Of a DNA stretch of 36,272 nt, positions 16,196 through 24,697 are shown piece by piece; the first letter of the stretch is position 1; the number at the start of each line of letters is the position of its first letter. Made by a program: the position numbers and the translations under genes. Source of the stretch: Lentisphaera araneosa HTCC2155 (lineage in GTDB: Bacteria > Verrucomicrobiota > Lentisphaeria > Lentisphaerales > Lentisphaeraceae); contig CAMCSH010000005.1 in assembly GCA_945877655.1 (NCBI GenBank), positions 1-36,272 of the forward strand. The letters run 5' to 3'. The notes under the pieces are model-generated. The model worked only from the letters and a program-made list of their open reading frames with translations. It had not been told where the DNA came from and searched no databases.

Positions 16196-16840
16196 TCAAA
16201 CCCCGTGTTTGAGGCGGTATTGAGCCAGATCTTCGACTGAGACGAGGCGGAGATTGTGCTTGACGCAGTAGATCCGCAGATCGGGAAGGCGGGCCATGCT
16301 GCCGTCTTCGTTCATGATCTCGCAGATGACGCCGGAGGGATCGAGACCGGCGAGGCGGGCGAGGTCGACCGAGGCCTCGGTCTGGCCGCGGCGCTCGAGG
16401 ACGCCGCCGGGGCGGGCGACGAGGGGGAAGATGTGGCCGGGGCGGATGAAGTCATCGGGCACCGCCTGCGGGCTGGCGAGGAGGCGGGCGCTGAGGGCCC
16501 GTTCCGCCGCCGAGATGCCGGTGGTGGTGCCTTCGCGGGCATCGACCGAGACGGTGAAGGCGGTGCCTTTCGGGCAGGTGTTGCGGTCGGCCATCGGCAC
16601 CAGGGCGAGCTGCTCGGCCCGCTCGACCGTGATCGGCACGCAGATCAAACCGCGACCCCAGGCGGCCATGAAGTTGATCGTCTCCTGCGTGGCGTGGCAA
16701 GCGGCCATCACCAGGTCGCCTTCGTTCTCACGGTCTTCGTCGTCGACGACGACGATGAGTCGCCCTTGGCGGATGTCGGCGATGGCGTCTTCAATGCGGT
16801 CGAGCACGGCGGGTCCTGGATTCGGATTTTGATCGGCCAA
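16196..16840 (-). CDS. ribB: 3,4-dihydroxy-2-butanone 4-phosphate synthase
   Basis: A 214-aa enzyme converting ribulose 5-phosphate to dihydroxybutanone phosphate and formate for riboflavin synthesis. The active-site segment VVVDDEDRENEGDLVMAA is at residues about 30-47. GTAFTVSVDAREGTTTGISAAER and RPGHIFPLVARPGGVLERRGQTEASVDLARLAGL are the classic conserved blocks. It ends at residue 214 with LAQYRLKHGV, exactly where a GTP cyclohydrolase II domain would begin in the fused RibBA form, so this is the stand-alone type (E. coli RibB is 217 aa). No FMN riboswitch is visible upstream. No other rib genes are in the window. Confidence 0.96.
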   Translation of the reverse strand: MADQNPNPGPAVLDRIEDAIADIRQGRLIVVVDDEDRENEGDLVMAACHATQETINFMAAWGRGLICVPITVERAEQLALVPMADRNTCPKGTAFTVSVDAREGTTTGISAAERALSARLLASPQAVPDDFIRPGHIFPLVARPGGVLERRGQTEASVDLARLAGLDPSGVICEIMNEDGSMARLPDLRIYCVKHNLRLVSVEDLAQYRLKHGV

Positions 16841-17214
16841 GATAAACGCCGCTGCCGTCCTTGACTAGGGCCGCAGCGGCGGAGAAATTAGTCGGGACAC
16901 GACTGGGTATCAATTGGAAGTAGTCAGTAGTCAGGACACAACTGGGAAACAATTGGGACACAGTTGGGACACGACTGGGGAAAAACGGGGAGCGAGCTCA
17001 ACGGGGCAGGGACTTCATTGCAGCGAGCTGATCGTTTAGCTCTCCCAATGGTGTCCCAACTGTTTCCCCGTTGTGTCCCTGTTGTGTCCTAGTGATCCCA
17101 TCTTGATCCGTGAAGGTCGCTTCGACGTCGCGGATCGACAATCCGCGGGCATATCCTCCGATTGCCATCTTCTGGAGCTGCTGGCTGCGCTCTCAAGTCT
17201 TTACAGGAAATTCC
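16841..17214. repeat. non-coding spacer with a 28-bp imperfect inverted repeat
   Basis: The stretch 16934-16961 (starting GGACACAACTGGG) and 17051-17078 (ending CGTTGTGTCC) are reverse complements at 26 of 28 positions, with an 89-nt loop. The GGGACAC-x-ACTGGG word also recurs at 16894 and 16965, so the left arm is built of short tandem units. I see no gene and no known riboswitch. The right end grades into AT-richer DNA with the next ORF. Confidence 0.75.
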
Positions 17215-17541
17215 CTACGGCACCGCTGCATGAGGAAGCGGTTCGTCCAAAGAGGGTGGCGGAGCCCAATTCAAACAACTCAACCCCCAAAGAACAAGCG
17301 CAAAAATCGGGAGAGTAGCCATCTGGATGCACAAGTATTTCCCGTTTGTCTCAAATACTAAAACTGATAAAATAGTTGTGAATATCCATGTCAAGCAAAA
17401 AAATACCCCGCACCAAACAACAAAATCAAAATCTAACCCGAGTATGTTTACTTTATCAAACCCAGGCATTAGGATGATCGGCGATAAAATTAGTGAAAAT
17501 TGAATTATGCACGCATTTTTTGTGAGTTTTATTGTATTCAA
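17215..17541 (-). CDS. AT-rich small membrane protein, possibly foreign
   Basis: A 108-aa ORF with three hydrophobic stretches (IIQFSLILSPIILM, VVWCGVFFCLTWIFTTILSVLVF, CIQMATLPIFALVLWGLSCL) and no family I recognise. It starts with TTG at 17541, preceded by GCAGGAG about ten bases upstream. Codons are strikingly AT-rich (ATA, AAA, TTT, AAT) compared with the GC-rich genes around it, and the flanks are AT-rich too. Either it is a recently acquired gene fragment or a chance ORF in AT-rich DNA. The membrane pattern and ribosome site favour a real gene, but only weakly. Confidence 0.4.
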   Translation of the reverse strand: MNTIKLTKNACIIQFSLILSPIILMPGFDKVNILGLDFDFVVWCGVFFCLTWIFTTILSVLVFETNGKYLCIQMATLPIFALVLWGLSCLNWAPPPSLDEPLPHAAVP

Positions 17542-17602
17542 CTTAGAGTTGCTCCTGCAGTTTTTGTGGGATTTCTGATGTATGAATGAACATGTAGCTA
17601 GC

Positions 17603-17971
17603 TCAGTTATTCGCTTTCAGCATCGACAGCTTCTTGGTGGCGATCTCGGCCCATTGACCCTGGGGGAATTTCTTCAGATAGTCTTCATAAGCCTTGGTGG
17701 CGGCTTGAGTCACGTTGTCCTGACCGAGGGCGTTGGCGCGGCGGTACATGGCTTCTTCTACATGGGCCCCTTCCGGGAAAAGCTTCAGCACCTCGGCGTA
17801 GATCTCGGCCGCTTCATTGTTGCGGAAGGCGACGCCTTTGACCTTCGCCGCCGTCATGCATTTGTCGACGTTCTTTTCAGCATAGCCTTTTTCCGCCCAC
17901 CACGAGGCGGCGGGTGAAATTGAGCCGATGGCGACGACGAGCAGGATGATGCAGATGATCAAAGCGCGCAT
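17603..17971 (-). CDS. exported TPR-like protein
   Basis: A 122-aa protein with an N-terminal signal peptide or anchor (MRALIICIILLVVAIGSISPAAS). One or two tetratricopeptide-like helical pairs follow: NEAAEIYAEVLKLFPEGAHVEEAMYRRANAL and AATKAYEDYLKKFPQGQWAEIATKKLSML. The AxxxYxxxLKxFPxxxxxxxAxxxxA pattern resembles the YbgF/BamD-type TPR, which scaffolds envelope complexes. The start is supported by a strong AAAGGAG ribosome site. It is 77 bp downstream of the 149-aa gene on the same strand. The partner is unknown. Confidence 0.75.
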   Translation of the reverse strand: MRALIICIILLVVAIGSISPAASWWAEKGYAEKNVDKCMTAAKVKGVAFRNNEAAEIYAEVLKLFPEGAHVEEAMYRRANALGQDNVTQAATKAYEDYLKKFPQGQWAEIATKKLSMLKANN

Positions 17972-18048
17972 GGAAATCTCCTTTAAAAGTGGCTGGGTTT
18001 GCCAATTGTATCAAAATCTCCAAGTCGCCGCAAGAGGTCCTGGAAAAA

Positions 18049-18498
18049 TCACTGCCCGCCTTGGGCGCCATAGACTTGTTCTTCCAACAGGCGTTGGAAT
18101 TCCATCATTTCTTCCGGCGTCGGACGGACGGTTTTGTCGGCCATGTTCATGCCGAGGCGGCCGGCGTTGTCGACCCACCACTCGCCCTTCAGGCCGGAGG
18201 CGAAGACGACGTTGCCGGAGAGCATGGCGCCGGGACGGGCGATCTTCGACATCTCGACGCGCGTGCCGGCCGGCTGGGCTTCGCCGGTGCTGTCATCGGC
18301 ATCTTCGGCTTTTTTCACTTCGGGCTTGACCGGGTCGAGCTCTTTCCAGTCGATCTCGGCTTCCGCGGCGAGAAGGCGCAGATCGAGGAAGGTCATGGTC
18401 TGGCCATGCTGGTCGCGCAAGAGACGGTGGATGTCGTTGAGCGAGGTTTTCTTCTTCAGCTCGGTGGCGATGAGTTTTTTCAGAGCGACGGGATCCAT
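18049..18498 (-). CDS. conserved-looking 149-aa protein of unknown function
   Basis: The N-terminal half is helical (DPVALKKLIATELKKKTSLNDIHRLL, then MTFLDLRLLAAEAEIDW). A charged linker follows (about residues 60-85), then a compact beta-looking module GAMLSGNVVFASGLKGEWWVDNAGRLGM and a C-terminal helix PTPEEMMEFQRLLEEQV. No signal peptide is visible, so it should be cytoplasmic. ATG 18496-18498 is chosen because AAGGAG lies at an ideal spacing; the track's longer start is unsupported. I do not recognise a named family. The tryptophan- and glycine-rich module looks like a conserved fold rather than random coding. It follows the 1314-aa gene by 96 bp on the same strand. Confidence 0.65.
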   Translation of the reverse strand: MDPVALKKLIATELKKKTSLNDIHRLLRDQHGQTMTFLDLRLLAAEAEIDWKELDPVKPEVKKAEDADDSTGEAQPAGTRVEMSKIARPGAMLSGNVVFASGLKGEWWVDNAGRLGMNMADKTVRPTPEEMMEFQRLLEEQVYGAQGGQ

Positions 18499-18594
18499 GG
18501 TGAACTCCTTGGGGATTGGCGCCGTCAATTTACCCCGGATTGGGAGGAGTAAACCCATAAAGCGCAAGTTGAGGGGGATTCCATCAAACAGCCC

Positions 18595-21500
18595 TCACTC
18601 CCCGCTGAAGAAGTGCACTTCGCTGAGCTCGCCCTTGCGGCCGCCGGCAGCCGCGACGAGGCGGATCTGCTGGTAGCTTCCGGGGAGGAGGAAGACGAGG
18701 CCGCCGTTGCTGTCCGGGGAGATGCGGACCCAAGCGCCTTGATTGAAGGCTTCGAAGTAGACTTCGCCGCCGCCTTTTTTCAGGACAAAGGCGCGCTTCA
18801 CCGACACCGGCGTCGGGAAGCTCCAGGTGGCCAACGGAGTCACCACGTCGGCCTTCGGCACTTCCACCGAGCTGTCGGGATTCCAGTCGGAAATCGCCTT
18901 CAGATCGGCGCTCAGCGCGTCGTTCTTCAGGGTCGCGCCGGCAGGCTCGTCGAAGCGCGGGTTGCGCACCGCGACGGTGTGGATCGGGACGACGCGCCAA
19001 GGCTGGATCTCGAGCGCGAATTCGGCGCGGACGCCCTTGAGGAGCTGGAAGTCGCCGCCTTCGTCGGGCTTGTAAGTCCGGTTGTTCCACAGCAGGCTGA
19101 TGCGGTCGCCTTCGCGCGGCACCGAGACGGTGTCGATCAGGCCGCCGCCGCTGATGCGGAAGGCGAGGCTGTGGCGGAGGTGGTCGCGGTCGACCGTGCC
19201 CGGGACCCAGAAGACGCGGTTGTTGAGGACGTCGTCGGGCCAGTGGAGATCGCGTTCGTAGCGGTAGGCCTTGCCGCCAATCTGGTAGTCGAAGATGGCG
19301 TGGAAGCTCATCGGCGCGGCATCGGTGGCGAGCTCGATCTTCTCTTGGCGGACATTGGCGCCGAGGGAGGCGTCGTAGCCCTTGGCGCCGAGCTCGAGGA
19401 CGAGATCGTTCTTGACGACTTTGTGCGAGGGATCCTGGAAGGTGATCTTGCCGGTGAGACGGTAGGGGCTGTTGAGCTCGGCGTCTTTGCCGGTGTCGAG
19501 ATCTTCGGCGAAGGGATGCGTGCTCATCAGGCGCAATTCCTCGCACAGCTTGGCGCCGCGGGGGCGGACGAAGTCGATGCGGTGGTCAACGCCGAGGGTC
19601 AGCTCGATCAACTGTGCCTTGGTGCTGGGATTGAGCGGCGACGACTCGACCGCCTTGAGCAGCTCGGGAGCGGCCTTGGAGACGATGGCGAAAATGCGGC
19701 TGCGCATCTTTTCGCCTTCGGATTTTTCCAGATTGCGGAGAGCGCTGATGCTGGCGCCCAGGGAGGCGGGCGCGCTGGAGCCGAGCTGCTGGCGGAGGAT
19801 CTCGTAGCGGGTGGTCCAGGCGAGCCAGACGCGGTGATCGGCGTCGGTGAGTTTCGGCAGGGAGTAGTGCGTCGAGGGGAAGAGGTCGGGACGTCCGGTG
19901 ATGGCGAGTTTTTTCTTCGGCGCATTGAGGAAGATCAGCATGGTGCTGGCTCGGAAGAGGTCGTTCATGACCTCTTCGGCGCCCATGTATTCGAGCGGCT
20001 CGGAGTTCCAGCAGAAGCCGCCGTCGAAGCGTCGCGTGATGGCGATCTGCCAGCCGAAGCGGCGAGCGAACTCGGCGTAGGCCTTGTCGTCACTGCAGGC
20101 GATGCCGATGGTCGAGCCGAAGAGCGAGAAGGTCTTGGTGGCGTGGCCCTGGTCGCCGGAGCCGAGGGTGCGCTCGCAGTAGTGGGCGGTGCATTCCTTG
20201 ATGAAGTGGGCCGGACCGCCATGCAGACGGGCCGCGACGAGATAGGCGCCGCCGCGAGCGCCGTAAGCGCCGCCCTTGTCGATGTCGGTAAACTTGCCGC
20301 CGCCGCGGGTATAAGGGACGTCGCCGTCGGGCGCCATCTGCTGCACCCGCCAGAGCATTTTCTCGAGCAGCTCGGGGCGACCCTTGGCGGGGGTCTTTTC
20401 AAGCAGAGCGAGGGCGAGGCAGAGCTGCGAACCGCCGTAGTTGATGCCGCCGTCGTCGTAGCCCGGGTTGGCGCCGTGGCCGGAGGTGTAGTCGCCGTAG
20501 ATGAAGCGGGCGAGGCCGTCGCCGGACATCCGCAGGAAAGGCAGGACGCTGTCGTCCTGGGTGCGCAGCCAATATTCACAAACGGCAATGACGCTGAAGG
20601 AACTCGCCGCGCTCCAGCCGTCGAAATTAGTGTTGTCGCAGAGGTGCTTCACCGCCTTTTTCACCGCCGGCAGGACGGTGTCGTCGCCGGTGGACATCAG
20701 GGCGAGGCAGCAGATGCCGGTGTCCATCAGGTCGCTGCAATAGCCGGCGCGGCGGGGCCAGGAGCCGTCGGGACGCTGCTGCTTCAGGATCCACTCGGTG
20801 TTCATCGCGGTGATGGTGTCGGTCTTCGGCGAGGTGACGGCAGGGAAACCGCTGGCGAAGCTGCCGATGGCGGGGAGCTTGAGGGCGATCTCCTGGCGCA
20901 GTGCCGACAAGGCGGCGGGCAGCGGCAGTTTCGGCAAGACGCTGATCTTGCACGAGGCCGCAGCGCAAAACAGTCCGCCACGCAGCTTCCAGGCGCCTTC
21001 CGGCAGGAGATAGGTTTCGTTCTGCTCGCCGTGTTTGGCGGGAGTCTTGAGATTGCTCAACGGGATGCGGCGACCCTCGGCGTTTTCGAGGACGAGTTGA
21101 TTCATCGCGACGCGGCTTTTCGGTGGCAGCTCGAGGCGCAGTTCCTGGCCGGCGGGCAGGGCCAGATCGGCATTGAAGTCGGCATCCGGTCCGCCGCTGA
21201 GGGTGAAGTCGATGTCCTGGCAGTAGGCGACCCGAATGCCGGTGGCTTCGAGGCGGACGCAGCCGGGCGGAACGGCGTAGGTGATCGCGGTGGCGACGTG
21301 CGAGGCGATGGCGTGATCGAGAGTTTCCTTCTGCCAGGTGAGGGGATCGCTGGCGCTGGCGCGGCGGATCGAGCCATAGCCGGTGCTGGCGCTCAGCCAT
21401 TCCGACTGAGACAGGTCGATGCTGCTGCCGTCGGCCTTGACCAGGCGCGGATTCTTCCACAGGATCGAGCCGCCGTGGATCTCGCCGCGGCAAGTCGCCT

Positions 21501-22539
21501 CGAGTGTGGCGAATCGGGCGCCGGCAGGCAGGTTCAGGCTGAGGGGCATCTCGGTCTTGTCCTTGCCGGTGAAGGCGGTGACCGAGGCATTGGCGCTGCG
21601 CTTCAATTCACCGGCGGAAATCCAATTGTTGACCGGTGCCTTGACCTGGACTTGTTGCAGCCCGCGCAGCACTTCCAGCCGGATCGAACCACGGCCTTCG
21701 GCCCGGTCGATGAGCCAGCCGGCATGCATCGCCAGGGAGCGGGCATCCTTGGTCTTATAAGCCGTCTCCGGCTCGATCAGCAAGGCGTCTTTAAGCGCTT
21801 CGCCGTCCATGCCGATGATCACGTCGCCGACTTTCACCAGTCCCTCGGCGGGCGAACCTTTCATCACTTCGACGACTTCCAGACCGTCGCGGAAAATGCG
21901 GCCCTCGCTGTCCTTGAGGGCGGCGGGATAATGGGCGTCAAAACCCGGGTGGCGCTGCCACAGCTTGTTGATCGCGGTGCAGCGCAGGCCGAGGGGGCCG
22001 AGCGAGGTGACCCAGCGCTTGGCGCAGTCGATGTTTTCAGGCTCCATGGTGCTGAAGCCCGGGCCGCCGGCGTAGGTGCCCGGCCAGGCCTTGTAGTCAG
22101 CGACGGCGGGCTTGCCGGCGAGGGGCGGCACGACGATTTCAGGCAAAGGCGACAGGTAGAAGCCGCTGGCGAAACGCGGGCCGACAGGGGCGATTTTTGC
22201 GGTTTCCGCAAGAGGAGCCGAACTCAGTCCGGCGGCGTCGCTCTTGACCTCGGCTGCAGCGGCTTGAGCCCGCTTCATCAGATAGCCGCCGATACCGGCG
22301 GTGAAGAGCGCCAGGGCGACGAAGGGCCAGATGATCAAGGGTCGCCGTTTGATTTCGCGGTCGCGGATTTTCGGTGCTGGTTTGGCGGTGAATTTCGGCC
22401 GCGACTCGCCCGGCGGCGCGGCTTCCGGCGGCGGCGCCTCGATCTGAAACTTCTGGCCGCAAGGGCACTGGATCTTCACCGGCAGGGCGGCGTCGCCGAT
22501 GTCGAAGTTCTGTTGGCAGACCGGGCAGGAGACTTTCAT
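18595..22539 (-). CDS. giant membrane-anchored protein: zinc ribbon, PDZ and cyclase-like helical toroid (DUF6288-like)
   Basis: A 1314-aa protein. Residues 1-35 carry a small zinc ribbon (CPVCQQNF with Cys5 and Cys8, CPCGQKF with Cys25 and Cys27). A proline-rich linker leads to one TM helix at about 66-88. Residues about 220-290 look like a PDZ domain (GLEVVEVMKGSPAEGLVKVGDVIIGMDGEAL). Residues about 575-900 contain terpenoid-cyclase/prenyltransferase-type helical repeats (WILKQQRPDGSWPRRAGYC, DTGICCLALMSTGDDTVLP), a pattern I associate with DUF6288 proteins. The C-terminal 300 residues are beta-rich and end in a discoidin-like segment (VKRAFVLKKGGGEVYFEAFNQGAWVRI). I chose the Met just before KVSCPVC; an in-frame Met nine codons earlier is possible. 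The topology suggests a cytoplasmic zinc ribbon and a large extracytoplasmic part. The function is unknown. Confidence 0.8.
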   Translation of the reverse strand: MKVSCPVCQQNFDIGDAALPVKIQCPCGQKFQIEAPPPEAAPPGESRPKFTAKPAPKIRDREIKRRPLIIWPFVALALFTAGIGGYLMKRAQAAAAEVKSDAAGLSSAPLAETAKIAPVGPRFASGFYLSPLPEIVVPPLAGKPAVADYKAWPGTYAGGPGFSTMEPENIDCAKRWVTSLGPLGLRCTAINKLWQRHPGFDAHYPAALKDSEGRIFRDGLEVVEVMKGSPAEGLVKVGDVIIGMDGEALKDALLIEPETAYKTKDARSLAMHAGWLIDRAEGRGSIRLEVLRGLQQVQVKAPVNNWISAGELKRSANASVTAFTGKDKTEMPLSLNLPAGARFATLEATCRGEIHGGSILWKNPRLVKADGSSIDLSQSEWLSASTGYGSIRRASASDPLTWQKETLDHAIASHVATAITYAVPPGCVRLEATGIRVAYCQDIDFTLSGGPDADFNADLALPAGQELRLELPPKSRVAMNQLVLENAEGRRIPLSNLKTPAKHGEQNETYLLPEGAWKLRGGLFCAAASCKISVLPKLPLPAALSALRQEIALKLPAIGSFASGFPAVTSPKTDTITAMNTEWILKQQRPDGSWPRRAGYCSDLMDTGICCLALMSTGDDTVLPAVKKAVKHLCDNTNFDGWSAASSFSVIAVCEYWLRTQDDSVLPFLRMSGDGLARFIYGDYTSGHGANPGYDDGGINYGGSQLCLALALLEKTPAKGRPELLEKMLWRVQQMAPDGDVPYTRGGGKFTDIDKGGAYGARGGAYLVAARLHGGPAHFIKECTAHYCERTLGSGDQGHATKTFSLFGSTIGIACSDDKAYAEFARRFGWQIAITRRFDGGFCWNSEPLEYMGAEEVMNDLFRASTMLIFLNAPKKKLAITGRPDLFPSTHYSLPKLTDADHRVWLAWTTRYEILRQQLGSSAPASLGASISALRNLEKSEGEKMRSRIFAIVSKAAPELLKAVESSPLNPSTKAQLIELTLGVDHRIDFVRPRGAKLCEELRLMSTHPFAEDLDTGKDAELNSPYRLTGKITFQDPSHKVVKNDLVLELGAKGYDASLGANVRQEKIELATDAAPMSFHAIFDYQIGGKAYRYERDLHWPDDVLNNRVFWVPGTVDRDHLRHSLAFRISGGGLIDTVSVPREGDRISLLWNNRTYKPDEGGDFQLLKGVRAEFALEIQPWRVVPIHTVAVRNPRFDEPAGATLKNDALSADLKAISDWNPDSSVEVPKADVVTPLATWSFPTPVSVKRAFVLKKGGGEVYFEAFNQGAWVRISPDSNGGLVFLLPGSYQQIRLVAAAGGRKGELSEVHFFSGE

Positions 22540-22617
22540 GACGGGGATCTCGAGGTTGAAGTGCATTTTGCGAAGCCTATCATCGGCAGATGATAAAGAT
22601 GGTCTTGTGTTCCCTCT

Positions 22618-22642
22618 GAATGTCGAATGTGACGAATGCGAC
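22618..22642. repeat. tandem GAATGYGAC words in a divergent intergenic region
   Basis: Between the 1314-aa gene (minus) and the ATPase gene (plus), GAATGTGAC and GAATGCGAC lie end to end (22625-22642) after a partial GAATGTC (22618-22624). Spacing of 9 bp is close to one helical turn, so a regulator site is possible. It is only a suggestion. Confidence 0.3.
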
Positions 22643-22722
22643 ATGATTTTCATCGGCAAAGACAAGTGCGGGTGAAAAGTTGAAGGACAACTAGTTTTGG
22701 CTTAAAGCCCCAGGAAGCCGCC

Positions 22723-23472
22723 ATGATCTTCAACCAGCAATTCGTCAAGGCCGTCACGCTTGAACGCGAGGCGATCCCCTCATTCAGGACCTATCCCTTT
22801 TCGCTGCCGATGGTGCGCAACCTGGAGTCGTTGGAATTACATCCACGGGTGACCTTCATCGTCGGTGAAAACGGTTCGGGAAAATCGACCTTGCTGGAGG
22901 CCATCGCCGTCGGCCTCGGCTTTAATGCCGAGGGAGGCTCGAAGAACTTCCGTTTCGGCACCCGCGCCTCCCATTCCGAGCTGCATCAGTTTTTGCGCTT
23001 GTCGCGAGGACTGCGGCCGCGCGACGGCTTCTTCCTGCGGGCGGAAAGCTTTTTCAATGTCGCTACCGAGATTGAAAAGCTCGATGACGAGCCTGCTATT
23101 GCCTTGCCGATCATCAAGTCCTATGGCGGTGTCTCTCTCCATGAACAATCCCACGGCGAGTCTTTTTTCACCCTTCTCACCAAGCGCTTCGGCGGTCAGG
23201 GTTTGTACATCCTCGATGAACCGGAAGCGGCCTTGTCCCCGCAGCGGCAGATGGCAGTTCTGGTCCGCTTTCACGATCTGATCAAGTTGAAATCGCAGTT
23301 CATCATCGCCACTCACTCGCCGATACTGATGGCTTACCCCGATGCATGGATCTACGAGTGCAGCTCCGAGGGATTGCGTCGCGTCGCCTACACCGACACC
23401 GAGCACTACAAGGTCAGTAGGCATTTCCTCAATCATCCGGATAGAACCCTGCAGGAACTGCTCAAGGATTGA
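22723..23472 (+). CDS. AAA/ABC-type ATPase (COG3910-like)
   Basis: A 249-aa soluble ATPase with the ABC/RecF-SMC-like layout. Walker A GENGSGKST is at residues 48-56, a signature-like HEQSHGESF near 140, Walker B GLYILDEPEAALS near 165, and the switch histidine ATHSPIL near 204. There is no membrane domain and no room for a coiled coil, which matches the free-standing 'predicted ATPase' family COG3910 whose cellular role is not settled. Some relatives belong to anti-phage or nuclease pairs, but no nuclease neighbour is present here. Its 3' end overlaps the convergent glycosyltransferase gene by 11 bp. Confidence 0.88.
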   Translation: MIFNQQFVKAVTLEREAIPSFRTYPFSLPMVRNLESLELHPRVTFIVGENGSGKSTLLEAIAVGLGFNAEGGSKNFRFGTRASHSELHQFLRLSRGLRPRDGFFLRAESFFNVATEIEKLDDEPAIALPIIKSYGGVSLHEQSHGESFFTLLTKRFGGQGLYILDEPEAALSPQRQMAVLVRFHDLIKLKSQFIIATHSPILMAYPDAWIYECSSEGLRRVAYTDTEHYKVSRHFLNHPDRTLQELLKD

Positions 23473-24697
23473 GCGCCAGCAGCCCCCGGATCTCGCGGCT
23501 CAGTCCCGCTGCGGCGGCGTCCCAGGTGAACTCGGCGGCGCGGAGGCGGGCCTGGACGCCGAGGCGGCGGCGAGCTTCGGGATCGCGATGGAGGGAGAGA
23601 AGCGCCACTACCAAGGCCTCGTCATCGCCGGCAGGCACCAACAAGGCGTCCTGGCCGTGGGTGATGAAGGTGCGTGGTCCGGGCACGTCACTGGCGATCA
23701 CCGGCAGGCCGACGGCCATGGCCTCGAGGGCGGCGAGGCCGAAGGCTTCGTCCCAAAGAGAGGGCATCACGGCGACATCAGCGCTGGCGAGCAGGGAGAG
23801 GAGTCCGGAACGATCGAGCCAGCCGGTTTCGTGCAGCCATTTGGGGCTCTCTGCATGAGGCGGACGGGTCAAGGTGAGACGGGCCGGGACGCCAGCCTCG
23901 CGCAGCTTGGCGACGGCTCGGATCAGCCACGTGGCGCCTTTGGCTGGGTCGTCCATGCGGCCGTGGGCGACGATCGAAAAGTCGCCCTCGGCGGCAGGGG
24001 CAAGGGCTTGCTGAAGGAATTCGGCATCGACCCCGCCGGGCAGGATGACCGGGGCGTGTTGCGGCGCCAGCTCGTTGATCCAGGCGGCGACCTGTTGGTT
24101 CGAGCAGATGACACGGCATTGGCGCAAGGCTTGGCGGACGGCGTCGGGATAATCGGCGTTGAGGACGCGCGCAAGTCCTTGTTCATGGGTCAGGATGTTG
24201 CCATCCGGGCCGCGATGGAGGGCGATGATTTCCTGGTAATCCCGGATGCAACGGCGGCACATTTCGGGGTCGCGCAAAAGCTGATTATGGCAGGGGCGGT
24301 CGTGCTGCCAGCATTCGTTGTTGCGGGGGCAGAACATCTCGAGTGCGTAGAGGCGCAGCAGGGTGGGCCATCGGGCGGCGCAGGCGAGGGCGAGGAAGGG
24401 CTTGAGCATCCAGCCGTCGCCGAGGAAAACCGCGTCGGGCTGCCAGTCTTCGAGGGCGGCGGTGAAGGTTTCGACAATTCCTTCGCGGTCGAGTCGGATG
24501 GGGCAGAGTCGGACTTCCGGGAAGTCCAATTCCAAGGGCGTCGCGGCGCGGGGAAAAGGCTGACCGAGGGCGAGGCGGAAGATGCGGATGTCGCAAAGCC
24601 CTTGCAGGCGGCTGAGGCTGGCGCGCAGGTCGCGAGCGGCGCCGCCGCGGGCCGGGTATTCGCTGGCGATGTCGATGACGGCGAGGCGTTTCATCAT
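23462..24697 (-). CDS. glycosyltransferase, GT4 family
   Basis: A 411-aa GT-B-fold glycosyltransferase. The C-terminal nucleotide-sugar domain shows ADVAVMPSLWDEAFGLAALEAMAVGLPVIASDVPGPRTFI, with the E-x7-E motif of GT4 enzymes. The N-terminal acceptor domain starts IDIASEYPARGGAARDL. An unusual cysteine cluster (CPRNNECW, then C and CRRC within about 35 residues, near residue 130) may bind metal or form disulfides. It starts at ATG 24697, overlapping the acpS stop by one base (TGATG), so it is translationally coupled to acpS; a second ATG follows immediately. Its donor and acceptor are unknown. Coupling to acpS hints only at shared expression. Confidence 0.88.
   Translation of the reverse strand: MMKRLAVIDIASEYPARGGAARDLRASLSRLQGLCDIRIFRLALGQPFPRAATPLELDFPEVRLCPIRLDREGIVETFTAALEDWQPDAVFLGDGWMLKPFLALACAARWPTLLRLYALEMFCPRNNECWQHDRPCHNQLLRDPEMCRRCIRDYQEIIALHRGPDGNILTHEQGLARVLNADYPDAVRQALRQCRVICSNQQVAAWINELAPQHAPVILPGGVDAEFLQQALAPAAEGDFSIVAHGRMDDPAKGATWLIRAVAKLREAGVPARLTLTRPPHAESPKWLHETGWLDRSGLLSLLASADVAVMPSLWDEAFGLAALEAMAVGLPVIASDVPGPRTFITHGQDALLVPAGDDEALVVALLSLHRDPEARRRLGVQARLRAAEFTWDAAAAGLSREIRGLLALNP

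Noticed and set aside
16981-17010. GGGGCAGGG resembling the start of an FMN riboswitch upstream of ribB
   Set aside because: It lies on the plus strand, opposite to ribB, and the conserved ACCGGCGGT and other parts of the FMN element are absent.
18613-22593. 1326-aa plus-strand ORF opposite the 1314-aa gene
   Set aside because: It is the antisense shadow of the minus-strand gene in GC-rich DNA. The product is a low-complexity mix of Gly, Ala, Asp and Val with no motifs, while the minus strand has clear domains.
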